NCBI GenBank assembly: GCA_002713215.1
Contig: PAVO01000025.1
Location: 56,490-120,489 of the forward strand
Length of the DNA: 64,000 nt
Direction of reading: 5' to 3'
Source of the DNA: Crocinitomicaceae bacterium
Lineage (GTDB): Bacteria; Bacteroidota; Bacteroidia; Flavobacteriales_G; Salibacteraceae
Shown: positions 34,677 through 44,200 of the stretch, in pieces
Layout: every line of letters begins with the position of its first letter
Numbering within the stretch: position 1 is the first letter of the stretch
Notes under the pieces: model-generated
The model's input: only the letters and a program-made list of their open reading frames with translations
The model's database searches: none
What the model was told of the DNA's origin: nothing
Translations under genes and position numbers: made by a program

Positions 34677-35416
34677 TACCTTCTTTGATAGCCCCTTACT
34701 GTTCCTGATGGAGTATAACTTCCACCTCCTGATCTAGAATTATTAAATCCTCCACTTGAACCAGATCCATTGGAGCGATACTGCCTGTTGTTCCCATTGA
34801 ACGTATTACTCTGATTGGTATTATACCCTGGATTTGGGTTGATGTATGGTTTTGTAGTGCGCTTGGGAGCCGAGGTCGGGGTAACAACTCTTGAATTAGC
34901 CCCGGGACTATACCGGGTTAACCTTGGTTCGTAACTACTGGGAGCCTGAACCTGGTTTCTTTGACTAACGTAAGAACGATTATAGTAATTGGAAGAAGTA
35001 TAATAGTTGGGTTGGTAACCACCGTAATAGGCATTGTAACCGTAGTACGTTCCAACTCCTACTCCAACACCCACATTAGAAACCCAATTTGAATTTCTGT
35101 TGCTTGAATTGTAGGGATCGTATTCGCGCTCGTTATCCACTAAGTAATATTCGGAAGAATCTGAAGAATCAAACTTCTCAAGTTGCCTGGCATACGATGG
35201 GCGAATAGAGTTTGCATAACTTTCATCAAAATATTCCCAGGTAGAATCGGGCATGGCTACATTCTCATTCATGAGAAGTGCCTGCTTGTTTAATCGGTGC
35301 TGAAAATCGTTGGTATAATAGATGTCGTCTTCCTCGAATTTAAGGGATTGATTTAGTGATGCGCAGGACGAAAATCCAATGGATAACACTACTAAAGGAA
35401 GAAAACTAAATCTCAT
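34676..35416 (-). CDS. Tyr/Asn/Ser-rich lipoprotein of unknown function
   Basis: A 246-residue lipoprotein with lipobox FSSC (lipid Cys about 18 from the ATG at 35416; an ATG at 35440 would add eight residues). The first 110 residues are charged and look folded (NDFQHRLNKQALLMNENVAMPD). The rest is low complexity: runs of Tyr, Asn, Ser and Gly (VGVGTYYGYNAYYGGYQP, then GSGSSGGFNNSRSGGG) ending in RGYQRR. This looks like an extended surface or linker region. Coupled to the FadL-like barrel gene downstream, so it may be an accessory of that channel. Confidence 0.7.
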   Translation of the reverse strand: MRFSFLPLVVLSIGFSSCASLNQSLKFEEDDIYYTNDFQHRLNKQALLMNENVAMPDSTWEYFDESYANSIRPSYARQLEKFDSSDSSEYYLVDNEREYDPYNSSNRNSNWVSNVGVGVGVGTYYGYNAYYGGYQPNYYTSSNYYNRSYVSQRNQVQAPSSYEPRLTRYSPGANSRVVTPTSAPKRTTKPYINPNPGYNTNQSNTFNGNNRQYRSNGSGSSGGFNNSRSGGGSYTPSGTVRGYQRR

Positions 35417-35470
35417 ATTACCATATAAAGCAAATATCATTCCTTAAATTTAAAAAGGATCGATTCGCCA

Positions 35471-36484
35471 TTAGAATTTCATTTTCTGTTCCACCTGATC
35501 CATCATATCATCGGTTATATCAAGATGTGTCACCAGACGAATTCTACCCGGGCTCAACTGCAATGCTTTTATCCCATTTGACTCCCAATGACCTAACAGT
35601 GCGTCGACATCAACATCCGAATTGGTGTCGAACATAACAATATTGGTGTCAATAGGTTCAACAGAGGCCACATAGCTCTGCTTGTTCAATAAATCGCCCA
35701 GGTATTTAGCATTATCATTATCCTTTTTGAGTCGGCTTACGTTGTTTTCTAAAGCATAAATACCTGCTGCTGCCAAATATCCTGCCTGACGCATTCCACC
35801 GCCAAATCGTTTTCGAACCCTTCTGGCCTGATGAATAAACTTTTTATTTCCCAGTAAAATACTACCAACCGGTGCGCCCAATCCTTTACTTAAACAAACA
35901 CTTATGGAATCAAAGGTTTTACCTAAATCAGTTGGTGTATAATCACGTTCCACCAACGCATTAAAAACCCTCGCTCCATCCAAATGAAAGTTTAAATCAT
36001 GATTCTTACAAATGCTTTTGATTTGCAGAATGGTTTCCATTTCGTAAATGCTTCCTCCTCCTTTGTTGGAAGTATTCTCCAAAGCGACCAGTCGTGTAGC
36101 AGGAAAATGGACATCATCAACTTTAATAGCTCCTTCTACTTGAGTGGGTGTTATCAAGCCCCGGTTACCAGCAATTAAAGAAACGGTAGCTGCTGAATTT
36201 GCTGCTATTCCTCCTCCTTCATAATAGTGAATGTGGGCATATTGGTCACAAATAATATCATCACCTGGTTTGGTATGTACATTTATGGCAACCTGATTCG
36301 TTTGTGTTCCACTAGAACAGAACAAGCCCGCTTCCATTCCGAATAAGGAAGCTGCAAACGATTCCAGCCGATTTATGGTCGGATCTTCCTCAAAAACATC
36401 GTCTCCCACTTCGGCCTGAAACATAACTTCAAGCATTTCGGGAGTTGGTTTCGTAAACGTATCACTTCGAAAATCGATAACCAT
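35471..36484 (-). CDS. ltaE: Low-specificity threonine aldolase
   Basis: A PLP enzyme that splits threonine or allo-threonine to glycine and acetaldehyde. The protein has 337 residues in the beta-eliminating lyase/threonine aldolase family. Recognisable are IDFRSDTFTKPTPEM at the start, GDDVFEEDPT near residue 28, the stacking His in HIHYYEGGG near 82, the Asp in FHLDGARVFNA, and the Schiff-base lysine in LSKGLGAPVGS near 200. It starts 1 bp after the stop of the SIMPL gene and so is co-transcribed with it. Confidence 0.94.
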   Translation of the reverse strand: MVIDFRSDTFTKPTPEMLEVMFQAEVGDDVFEEDPTINRLESFAASLFGMEAGLFCSSGTQTNQVAINVHTKPGDDIICDQYAHIHYYEGGGIAANSAATVSLIAGNRGLITPTQVEGAIKVDDVHFPATRLVALENTSNKGGGSIYEMETILQIKSICKNHDLNFHLDGARVFNALVERDYTPTDLGKTFDSISVCLSKGLGAPVGSILLGNKKFIHQARRVRKRFGGGMRQAGYLAAAGIYALENNVSRLKKDNDNAKYLGDLLNKQSYVASVEPIDTNIVMFDTNSDVDVDALLGHWESNGIKALQLSPGRIRLVTHLDITDDMMDQVEQKMKF

Positions 36485-36485
36485 T

Positions 36486-37199
36486 TTATTGTCTTAAGTA
36501 AAAAACTACTCTAACCTGCTCGGACAATTTTAAATCACCCGGATTTACCGAAATATTTGCTTCATTGCGCTGCACATCCATCGAAGGACTTATGGCCATA
36601 TTCCTGGAAGCGTATGACCTTGATTGCTGCACAAAACTTATCTTTTTAATTCCATCCAATTCCACGCCAGCGGCTAGAGCAAGCGTTTGTGCCTTTTGTT
36701 TAGCATCATTAACCGCTAAAACCATCAACTCGCTTTTATACTCATAGGTATTTGAAATAGTAAAACTCATATTCATTTGAACTTCAACTCCGGATTCACG
36801 AATTGCGTTGTAAACGGCTTTCATACGTTCGTCAGTCATCTCAGATTTCACTTGCATGCTATGTATTGCTTTATGACCATTTAACTTTCGTTGCCCGCCT
36901 TCATAGTTATACTCCTCGTGTATGTTATAGCTCAATGTTTTTACATCGTTATCCATAATTCCAGCCTTAACCAAAGCTTCCTTTAGTTTATTAACCTGAA
37001 CATTCAAGTTGTCCAGCGTCTTTGAAAATTCCGCATCCTTGGAAACAACCGTAATATTAAAAACAACCTGGTTGGGTGCAATGCTCATTTCAGAGGTTCC
37101 CATTACCTCAATCACTCCTTTCCTTTCACTTTCCTGAGCACTGGTTGTTAACGCAATTGCGAACGCAAACCAGGCAATAAAGAATATTCTTGATTTCAT
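36486..37199 (-). CDS. SIMPL-domain (DUF541) periplasmic protein
   Basis: A 237-residue exported protein with signal peptide (IFFIAWFAFAIALTTSA). The SIMPL domain (known from BP26/OMP28 and IRAK-interacting SIMPL) is complete: GVIEVMGTSEMSIAPNQVVF at the start of the mature protein, DVKTLSYNIHEEYNYEGGQR in the middle, and LAVNDAKQKAQTLALAAGVELDGI. Members form channel-like oligomers in the periplasm, and their function is unclear; a role in oxidative or envelope stress has been suggested. Between the O-methyltransferase and ltaE genes on the same strand. Confidence 0.92.
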   Translation of the reverse strand: MKSRIFFIAWFAFAIALTTSAQESERKGVIEVMGTSEMSIAPNQVVFNITVVSKDAEFSKTLDNLNVQVNKLKEALVKAGIMDNDVKTLSYNIHEEYNYEGGQRKLNGHKAIHSMQVKSEMTDERMKAVYNAIRESGVEVQMNMSFTISNTYEYKSELMVLAVNDAKQKAQTLALAAGVELDGIKKISFVQQSRSYASRNMAISPSMDVQRNEANISVNPGDLKLSEQVRVVFYLRQ

Positions 37200-37214
37200 A
37201 AAATTTAGATTTAG

Positions 37215-37856
37215 TTATTTTTTTCTGGCAATCATAAGTCCGTCACGAATTGGAAATAAAACGTTTTGAACCCGCTCATCGTTTTGAATTTTGGCATTGT
37301 ATTCAATCAGCATTTTTGTCTCCAAATCTTTAGGGTCGATCGCTTCAATTACTTTGCCGCTCCATAGAACATTATCGGCAATTATATATCCCCCTGAAGG
37401 TACACGATCGATGACCATATCGAAATAGTTGGAGTAATTTTCTTTATCGGCATCGATATAAACCAGGTCAAATTCTCCCGAAATGGTTGGAATGACCTGA
37501 AGCGCATCTCCAACATATCGTTTGATACGATCTCCATACTTGCTATTCTCAAAATAGCGGGATTGTATTGATTCCAATTCTTCATTGTGATCGATGGTAT
37601 GAATTATTCCTCCTTCTTTTAGTCCTTCTGCAAAGCACAAAGCGGAATAACCCGTATAGGTTCCAATTTCCAACACATTTTTTGGATTAATCATGTGGCT
37701 TAACATGCTTAATACACGACCCTGATAATGGCCAGCAATCATCCGAGGAATAAGAACCTTTAAATGGGTCTCCCGGTTTAATTCTTCCAATAATTCAGAT
37801 TCAGGCTCTGAATGTTGAATCACATATTCGTCCAGTTTAGGATCAAAAAATTCCAT
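37215..37856 (-). CDS. Class I SAM-dependent O-methyltransferase
   Basis: A 213-residue enzyme of the catechol/caffeoyl-CoA O-methyltransferase type. Motif I is VLEIGTYTGYSALCFAE at about residues 59-75, with a following acidic strand IIHTIDHNEELE. The metal-binding pocket signature is FDLVYIDADKENY near residue 132, and GGYIIADNVLWSGKV follows. Likely Mg2+-dependent, acting on a small phenolic or related acceptor. It sits 7 bp downstream of the HtrA-like gene and 15 bp upstream of the SIMPL gene. Confidence 0.93.
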   Translation of the reverse strand: MEFFDPKLDEYVIQHSEPESELLEELNRETHLKVLIPRMIAGHYQGRVLSMLSHMINPKNVLEIGTYTGYSALCFAEGLKEGGIIHTIDHNEELESIQSRYFENSKYGDRIKRYVGDALQVIPTISGEFDLVYIDADKENYSNYFDMVIDRVPSGGYIIADNVLWSGKVIEAIDPKDLETKMLIEYNAKIQNDERVQNVLFPIRDGLMIARKK

Positions 37857-37863
37857 TCAATTA

Positions 37864-38901
37864 TTATTCTGTTGGCATGCTGCCTGTTAATATTTTCGTT
37901 TTCCCTTCCCTTAATATGGTCACCTTAAACGATGCCCCTGGAGAAAGTGTTCCTAGCAAATCACCTATTTTCTCCATGTTTTCCTGGGAAGTTAGGGGAA
38001 TGTCATTTACGGCTAAAATTACATCACCACCAATCATTATTTCCTGGCCCTCGATATTTGCCCGGTAGTTACCACCAATTAATCCCATTCTTCCACCCAA
38101 TGAAACCGGAACTACTTTTTGGACCAGCAATCCTCCGTTTTGAGGAATATTGAGTGCCTTGGCTATGGCATCATTTACATAAATGTTTTCCAATCCTGAC
38201 CAAAAATGGCTTTGCTCCAATAGCAGGCGTTTAGCAATGTTGGAGGTAGCAGCAAAACCAATCCCTTCGAATCCTCCACTTTGAGTAAGTATAGAACTTG
38301 CAAGTCCAATTACTTCACCATTCATATTAAACATGGGTCCACCTGAATTACCGGTATTAATAGCGGCATCGGTTTGAAAGAACTCCAGTTTTTTTCCCTT
38401 TCCGGAAACTCGATCCATATGATGCCTGCCGCTAATTATTCCGCGAGATAATGAATGTTCTAATCCCATTGGAGCACCAATTACAAATACATCATCACCA
38501 ATTTTCACATTATCGCTGTTCCCAATTTCAACTGCCTTAACGTTAGTTTGCAGGGGTTTCCAATCCAGCTTTATCATAGCTACATCTGCGTTGGGTATGC
38601 TGGAAACAATGGTTGCAGATACATCTTCCCCGGAAGGAAAAACAACCTTAACTTTTTCTGCACCCTGAATAACATGGGCGGCCGTCATTATATACCATTT
38701 CTCATCATCAATTAAAACACCTGAACCCAGACCATCTGCTGAGACCGTATTTAACCGATTTCCCCCACCAACTACTTCTGTCCCATGCGTATATATTACT
38801 ACCACACTGGGATTAACCTTTTCATATAAATCACTCAATGATTGTGCGTTAGCAACAAATGCCATGGAAATAATCCCTACTAATACTGCAATCTTTCTCA
38901 T
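37864..38901 (-). CDS. HtrA/DegP-like trypsin-type serine protease (S1C) with PDZ domain
   Basis: A 345-residue exported protease. Signal peptide at 1-19 (ending FVANAQ); catalytic triad His in TAAHVIQG (about 77), Asp in NADVAMIKL (about 107), and Ser in TGNSGGPMF (about 190). A single C-terminal PDZ domain begins near residue 250 (NGGLLVQKVVPVSLGGRMGL) and ends in FKVTILREGKTK. DegP-type proteins degrade or refold damaged envelope proteins; this shorter one-PDZ form fits DegS/DegQ-like members. Followed on the same strand by the O-methyltransferase gene. Confidence 0.92.
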   Translation of the reverse strand: MRKIAVLVGIISMAFVANAQSLSDLYEKVNPSVVVIYTHGTEVVGGGNRLNTVSADGLGSGVLIDDEKWYIMTAAHVIQGAEKVKVVFPSGEDVSATIVSSIPNADVAMIKLDWKPLQTNVKAVEIGNSDNVKIGDDVFVIGAPMGLEHSLSRGIISGRHHMDRVSGKGKKLEFFQTDAAINTGNSGGPMFNMNGEVIGLASSILTQSGGFEGIGFAATSNIAKRLLLEQSHFWSGLENIYVNDAIAKALNIPQNGGLLVQKVVPVSLGGRMGLIGGNYRANIEGQEIMIGGDVILAVNDIPLTSQENMEKIGDLLGTLSPGASFKVTILREGKTKILTGSMPTE

Positions 38902-38903
38902 TC

Positions 38904-39923
38904 TTATTTTTTACTTTTTAATCTTAATACAACCGGTAAATGGTCGGAATAGCCACCATAATATTTAGGTCCAGCATGTGTTCTGGAAGGCAGCCATTCC
39001 CCTTTCTTATTTTTATAACACATGAAGTTCTTTTTAAACACATAAACCGAATCTACAAATGGAACAACAGAATTGGAAACGACTATTTGATCCAGCATTC
39101 CCCAATGTCCTTTGTAGTTATGACTACCAATACTTTCATTCTTGTGTGCTGGCCAGGTAGCATTGTAAAGCGCCCCAGTTTCCAATGAATCGGCTTTTAA
39201 TATCTTAAGCATGCTTTCGTTATTGGGGTAATCGTTAAAATCACCCATAATTACAAGGTGATTATTACGTTCTTCCTCTTTCATCGCATCAATATTGTTC
39301 CTAAGTGCTTGCGATGCGGCAATTCTTTTTGTATTTGTCTTTTCCTTGCCTCCCCAGCGCGATGGCCAATGGTTTATGTAGAAAGTTATCTCTTCATTCT
39401 TCCAGGTTACATCAGCTCTAAGTATATCTCGGGTTGTTCTTCCCGAATCTTGCAAATCAACGTTAATCCACTGACTGTTATTGACCTTAATCTGCTTCGA
39501 ATTGTACAGAAAAGCAACATCAATTCCCCTGAAATCAGGACTTTCTTGGTGAACAATTTTGTAGTTTCTATCTTTTAAAAAACCAGTATTTACCAAATCC
39601 TTAAGTACCTTAATATTTTCTATTTCTGCAACTCCGAAGGCCACCAACTCTCCAGCTGAATCGATGGATGCCAATACTTGATTAAGATGGTCCAGTTTTT
39701 CATAATACCTACTGGTGTTCCACGCTTTTTTACCGCCTGGAGTGTACTCGCCATCATTTTTACCTGCTTCGTTGATGGTATCAAACAAATTCTCAACATT
39801 GTAGAATGCTATCTGAACAATTTGATTCTCTAAAGGTTCATTGGATGGCTTACCCGAATCAGAAGAAGTACACCCTGACTTGGCAAAAAGAGTAATAACT
39901 GAGATCCAAAGGAAAAATTTCAT
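38904..39923 (-). CDS. Endonuclease/exonuclease/phosphatase-family lipoprotein
   Basis: A protein of about 339 residues. Signal peptide with lipobox KSGC (lipid Cys about 18), so it is anchored to a membrane on the outside of the cytoplasm. The EEP fold motifs are clear: AFYNVENLFDT, GVAEIENIKVL (metal-binding Glu), INHWPSRWGG, MGDFNDYPNNESM and YSDHLPVVL (catalytic Asp-His). It could be an extracellular nuclease or a phosphodiesterase. The ATG at 39923 is chosen; a longer frame to 39989 would overlap rdgB and lose the signal peptide. rdgB is 20 bp upstream. Confidence 0.9.
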   Translation of the reverse strand: MKFFLWISVITLFAKSGCTSSDSGKPSNEPLENQIVQIAFYNVENLFDTINEAGKNDGEYTPGGKKAWNTSRYYEKLDHLNQVLASIDSAGELVAFGVAEIENIKVLKDLVNTGFLKDRNYKIVHQESPDFRGIDVAFLYNSKQIKVNNSQWINVDLQDSGRTTRDILRADVTWKNEEITFYINHWPSRWGGKEKTNTKRIAASQALRNNIDAMKEEERNNHLVIMGDFNDYPNNESMLKILKADSLETGALYNATWPAHKNESIGSHNYKGHWGMLDQIVVSNSVVPFVDSVYVFKKNFMCYKNKKGEWLPSRTHAGPKYYGGYSDHLPVVLRLKSKK

Positions 39924-39942
39924 ATTACAAATGTGGGTTATT

Positions 39943-40527
39943 TTAGGCGATGTCAGTGGATAAAAACTTAACCAACTTCCTAACTGCAAGTCCTCGATGG
40001 CTTATCTGGTTTTTTTCTTCCAAACTCATTTCAGCAAAGCACTTTTCATACCCATCGGGTAGAAAAATAGAATCATATCCGAAACCGTCTTCTCCTCTTC
40101 CTTCTTCCAGGATTTTTCCATTAACCAGCCCTTCAAATTGGTGCTCATTTCCATCAATGATCAGGGAAATCACCGTTTTGAACCTTGAGTTTCGGTTTTG
40201 TTCTCCTTTTAGGTTATTCAACACCTTATTACAGTTATCCTGAAATGAACAATTTGACCCGGCGTATCGGGCAGAATAAACTCCCGGTTCTCCATTTAAT
40301 GCATCAATTTCCAATCCGGTATCATCGGCGAAGACAGGCATATTGTATCGTTCATAGATGTAATGAGATTTTTGCGAAGCGTTGCCTTCAATGGTTTTTT
40401 GAGTCTCCGGAATTTCTTCTTTAAACCCAAGTTCGTTCAATGATATTATTTGAAACTGTTCACTCAACAACGACTGAACTTCTTCTAATTTATGCTGATT
40501 ATTGGTTGCGAATACTATTTGTTTCAT
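39943..40527 (-). CDS. rdgB: Non-canonical purine NTP pyrophosphatase RdgB/HAM1
   Basis: Hydrolyses dITP, ITP and XTP to monophosphates to keep deaminated purines out of nucleic acids. A 194-residue protein with the signature start IVFATNNQHKLEEV, the catalytic DDTGLEIDALNGEPGVYSARYAG at about 66-88, and the C-terminal FGYDSIFLPDGYEKCFAEM with SHRGLA near 180. First gene in a run with the EEP lipoprotein and the HtrA-like protease on the same strand. Confidence 0.96.
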   Translation of the reverse strand: MKQIVFATNNQHKLEEVQSLLSEQFQIISLNELGFKEEIPETQKTIEGNASQKSHYIYERYNMPVFADDTGLEIDALNGEPGVYSARYAGSNCSFQDNCNKVLNNLKGEQNRNSRFKTVISLIIDGNEHQFEGLVNGKILEEGRGEDGFGYDSIFLPDGYEKCFAEMSLEEKNQISHRGLAVRKLVKFLSTDIA

Positions 40528-40588
40528 TCTATTTCGTTAAGCTCAATTAATGACAATTACTTTGCAGATCAAACTATAATTTTGCCGG

Positions 40589-40831
40589 ATGCAATTCCCT
40601 GTATATCGCAAGTATTTTAGTGGTTTATCCTATTACAAAATTAACTCAAACAATGAGTTTGAGGAGCTTCAACTTGTTGGTTCCGAAATTCACATTCATG
40701 CGGTAAAGGCTCATCAATATCCTGAAAAACTTCGAATTCAGGACATGATTAAATGCAAGGACGATATCTGGTCAGAAATGTCGAAAGAAGAATTTGAAGA
40801 AATAAGAATGCGCCACTCCTCAACTACCTAA
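40589..40831 (+). CDS. Small conserved-looking protein of unknown function
   Basis: An 80-residue soluble protein (FPVYRKYFSGLSYYKINSN ... VKAHQYPEKLRIQDMIKCK ... EMSKEEFEEIRMRH). The mix of aromatic and charged residues and the sharp start next to rdgB's divergent promoter region look like a real gene. I cannot name a family. Its last 12 bp overlap the convergent GNAT gene. Confidence 0.65.
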   Translation: MQFPVYRKYFSGLSYYKINSNNEFEELQLVGSEIHIHAVKAHQYPEKLRIQDMIKCKDDIWSEMSKEEFEEIRMRHSSTT

Positions 40832-41263
40832 GGTTAACTCCATGGCTATATGCGGAAGGTCATCCTCGAGGTATTCTTCTCCTCGGGTTTCAAATCCAAA
40901 TTCAGAATAAAACTTGATCAGATAAGTTTGGGCTGACATGGTGACCCGTTTTGCATGCAATACCTCCCTAGTGTATTCCAGGCACGATTTCATCAGCCTT
41001 TTTCCAATGCCTTCCATTCGGTTTTTCTTCTTAATTACAATTCTTCCAAGTGCTACCCGGTCTCCTTCCTTTGGGATAATTCGTGCTGTACCGATGAGTT
41101 CTTCATTCTGTTGAATCAATAGATGAAAAGCTACCCGGTCTGTTCCATCGCACTCCTGATAGGGGCAATCTTGTTCTATAACAAAAACCTCAATTCTAAG
41201 CTGAATGATGTCGTAAAGCTCATCTTTTGAAAGTTCGTCCCAATGCTTTATTTCAAAGGTCAT
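40820..41263 (-). CDS. GNAT-family N-acetyltransferase, ElaA-like
   Basis: A 147-residue acetyltransferase. The ElaA-type N-terminus is present (HWDELSKDELYDIIQLRIEVFVIEQDC), with QECDGTDRVAFHLL; the acetyl-CoA binding loop is VIKKKNRMEGIGKRLM (the R/Q-x-x-G-x-G motif). The substrate is unknown. Its ATG overlaps the stop of the UvrD-like gene... in the sense that the helicase gene ends at 41260 just before this start region; the two lie on the same strand with the helicase upstream and a 4-bp overlap, which implies coupling. Confidence 0.9.
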   Translation of the reverse strand: MTFEIKHWDELSKDELYDIIQLRIEVFVIEQDCPYQECDGTDRVAFHLLIQQNEELIGTARIIPKEGDRVALGRIVIKKKNRMEGIGKRLMKSCLEYTREVLHAKRVTMSAQTYLIKFYSEFGFETRGEEYLEDDLPHIAMELTLGS

Positions 41264-44200
41264 ACAACTTGAATTAATTCAATATTTTCAGCATAGACCA
41301 GGTAGGCATTAATCGGTTCATTATAAACGGAAGAAATTATTGCATGATAATCCTGCAACCGCGCCTTATGATCTTCCGAAGGTTCTCCAGTCTCGTATTC
41401 AATAACAATACGTTGACCATTCAACGTAACCAACCTATCTGGCCGAATCACTGTTCCGTTGGCGCCAATAAACTCAACCTCTGTTTTTGCATCTTCGGCT
41501 TCAAAAAACGATCGAATGGTAGGATTACTTATCAGTTCATTAATTTTTCCGGAAAGTAATTCGCTTGTTGTGGAGTCAAGTTGAAACTTAAACACCGACC
41601 TCTCAATGGCTGATTCTATATCTTTTATTCCAATAATATTTGCCAGTGTATAGCGCACACAATCTCCTAAAATTCCTGGGCTTTCTCCGTTGAGTGCTCC
41701 TTCGTTTTGAGGGTAGAGGTAGTTGAACCTACCTAACTCCGGAAAACTAAACATACCTGGCAAATTGTTTTCCTGTCTTAATCCCTTACTATTCGTCTTT
41801 TTTATTACGGCCTCTTTATTCCCCAGTTTAAAAGTATCATCAGTAGTCCATCCTTCCATATTTCGCAATGTAGGAAGAAAAAGCCTGCTAAAATTCTTGC
41901 GCCCTCCACTGCTGGTAAAAATGTGCAACTGGTCTATCGCACGGGTACATACAACGTATAAAATGTTTAGTTCATCAAGCATTACATGCTCGTCCTCTTC
42001 TCTGGCCTGGTCTGCAAAGCGGGTAGAATTAATCTCTTTGTTTTTGTTGACCAGAAAGCTGGGAAGTCCTTCTATATCACCGTCCAATTTCAACCACATG
42101 CTTTGCCTAAATCCATACATGTAATTGGCAAATGGGAATATCACCACCGGAAACTCCAGGCCCTTGGCCTTGTGAATAGTAAGCAGTTTTACCGCATCTA
42201 TTCCATCAGGCAAATCCAAACTAAACTTCCTCCGATTTTCTTCGAAATGGACAAGAAACCCGGAAAGTGAAACCGTATTTTTTTGGAAATATTCATGTGC
42301 AATATTCAGATAAGCCAGTAGGTACTCATCGGACTTACTATTCATTTTTAATTGTACAATTCCTTGCTCAATTAACTCATAGGCATCATTTCCCAGAAAG
42401 TTGAAAGAAATGGAATACCCAAGTGATGATGTTATTAGTTCCAGGTTTTCCCGACTCGGATTTTTCATTACCGATTGTGCCAACGGAAACGGATCTCCAT
42501 CGATTCCACGGACTCTTTTCAATAAGAATAAAAAACGTAATTGTTCGTGCTTGTCGTTTGGATCCAGGATCAACTTCAGGTAAGTATTTAACAACCGAAC
42601 ACCGGGACTTTTATCAATCAACAACGCTTCTGAACTCACTATCGGAATTCCCTCTTCTGCCAGTTTATCGGCCAAATAAATTAGGCTGGGATTTCGACGA
42701 CAGAGTATGGCTATATCACCAAAATTATAACCTTGTTCTCTGGCTCCATAAATCGCCTGAATAGTCTCCTTTAGGTTAAATTCATCAAAGGTCTCATCAT
42801 CCTTTATTGACTCATCTTTAACCCTTACTTCAACATAACCACCCGTATTATTCGATAAAAACTCTTGCTCTATTCCTTTGTATATAAACTGAATAAGCTC
42901 TCCTTTTTCGCTTGCAATAGTGGAAAATAACCGGTTATTGAATTGAACAATGTTTCTCTTGCTTCGATAATTAACGGTTAAGAATTGCTCTTGTACAAAC
43001 TCCTTTATAAAACTTATCCGTTGCTGAAGAATTTCGTTGTCTGCTGCACCTCGTACAAATGGAAGTTTAACAAACTGCTCAACTTCACCTCCCCTCCACC
43101 TGTATATGGCTTGTTTTCCATCACCAACCACCAGGTTATTTTGATTGGTAGCCAGGCTGTTTTCAGCCAATGGCATAAGGTTCTTCCACTGCAATCGAGA
43201 AGTATCCTGAAATTCATCAATCAAGAAATTGGTGTAGTGATTTCCAATTCGTTCATAAATGAATGGTGCTTCCTGGTCGTTTACAATGTCTCCAATAAGT
43301 TTATTAAAATCAGATATGGGGAGTATATTTCGTTCAACCTTCAAACGTTCAAACTCCCGGTAAACCTCGTTGATTAAAGCAGTAGCATAAAAATTCTTCA
43401 ACACGGCTTTTTCCAAAACATAACCTGGATAATCAGTTTCGAATACTCCTTTGGTTTGCGTATAGATATTGAGCAACTGATCTTTAATCGAGTCAATTTT
43501 TGTTTTGATCGAGTCTTCTGCCTTATCCGTATACCATACGTCTTCCTCTACTGTTTTTAATAACCTTGCTCCTTCCAGTTTTGAATACGAAACCTTATTC
43601 AGTTTGCTAAAGTAAGAGGGTAAACCACCGGTACTTCCAAAGTAAAAATCCTTAACCTGCAGGTTATTGGCAGAAATAAGATCTAATCCTTGTTGCCCCA
43701 GTTCAAGAAGCGTTTTCTCAAAATGCCTAACCTTTTTTCGTAGTTGCTTTTGAATCTGGCTTAATTCTGTCAGACTAAGTTTGGAAAGTGGTTCTAGGTA
43801 TTCATCGGCATTTTCATAGGCAATAAACCTGCTCGAATTAAAAATTTCGTCCTCAATTCTCCAGGATTGATCGTTCTCAATACGATCCAGCGAGAAACGG
43901 GTTAAAAAATCGGTCAATTCCGAATCATGGCCCGCCCTACCTATCAGGTTTTCAATGGCATCGCGAAGCAATTCTTCTACTTCAAGGTCAATCTCAAAAT
44001 CATTGGTAAGACCCAGCTCGTTGGAAAAAGTACGAATTATTCCATGGCTAAATCGATCTATGGTGCTTACCGAAAACAAAGAGTACTGATGAAGCAATTG
44101 ATGCAAAAGTTGTTTGGCCCTATCAATCAATTCAGTATGGTCGTACCCCAACTCTTTATCGTGAAGCAACAACTCATACATATTGCTTTCCTGCCGAAGG

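Noticed and set aside
42401..43377. Several 60-130-codon plus-strand frames inside the helicase gene (also in purB, gatB and lpxK)
   Set aside because: They are antisense shadows of well-conserved minus-strand genes with no independent support.
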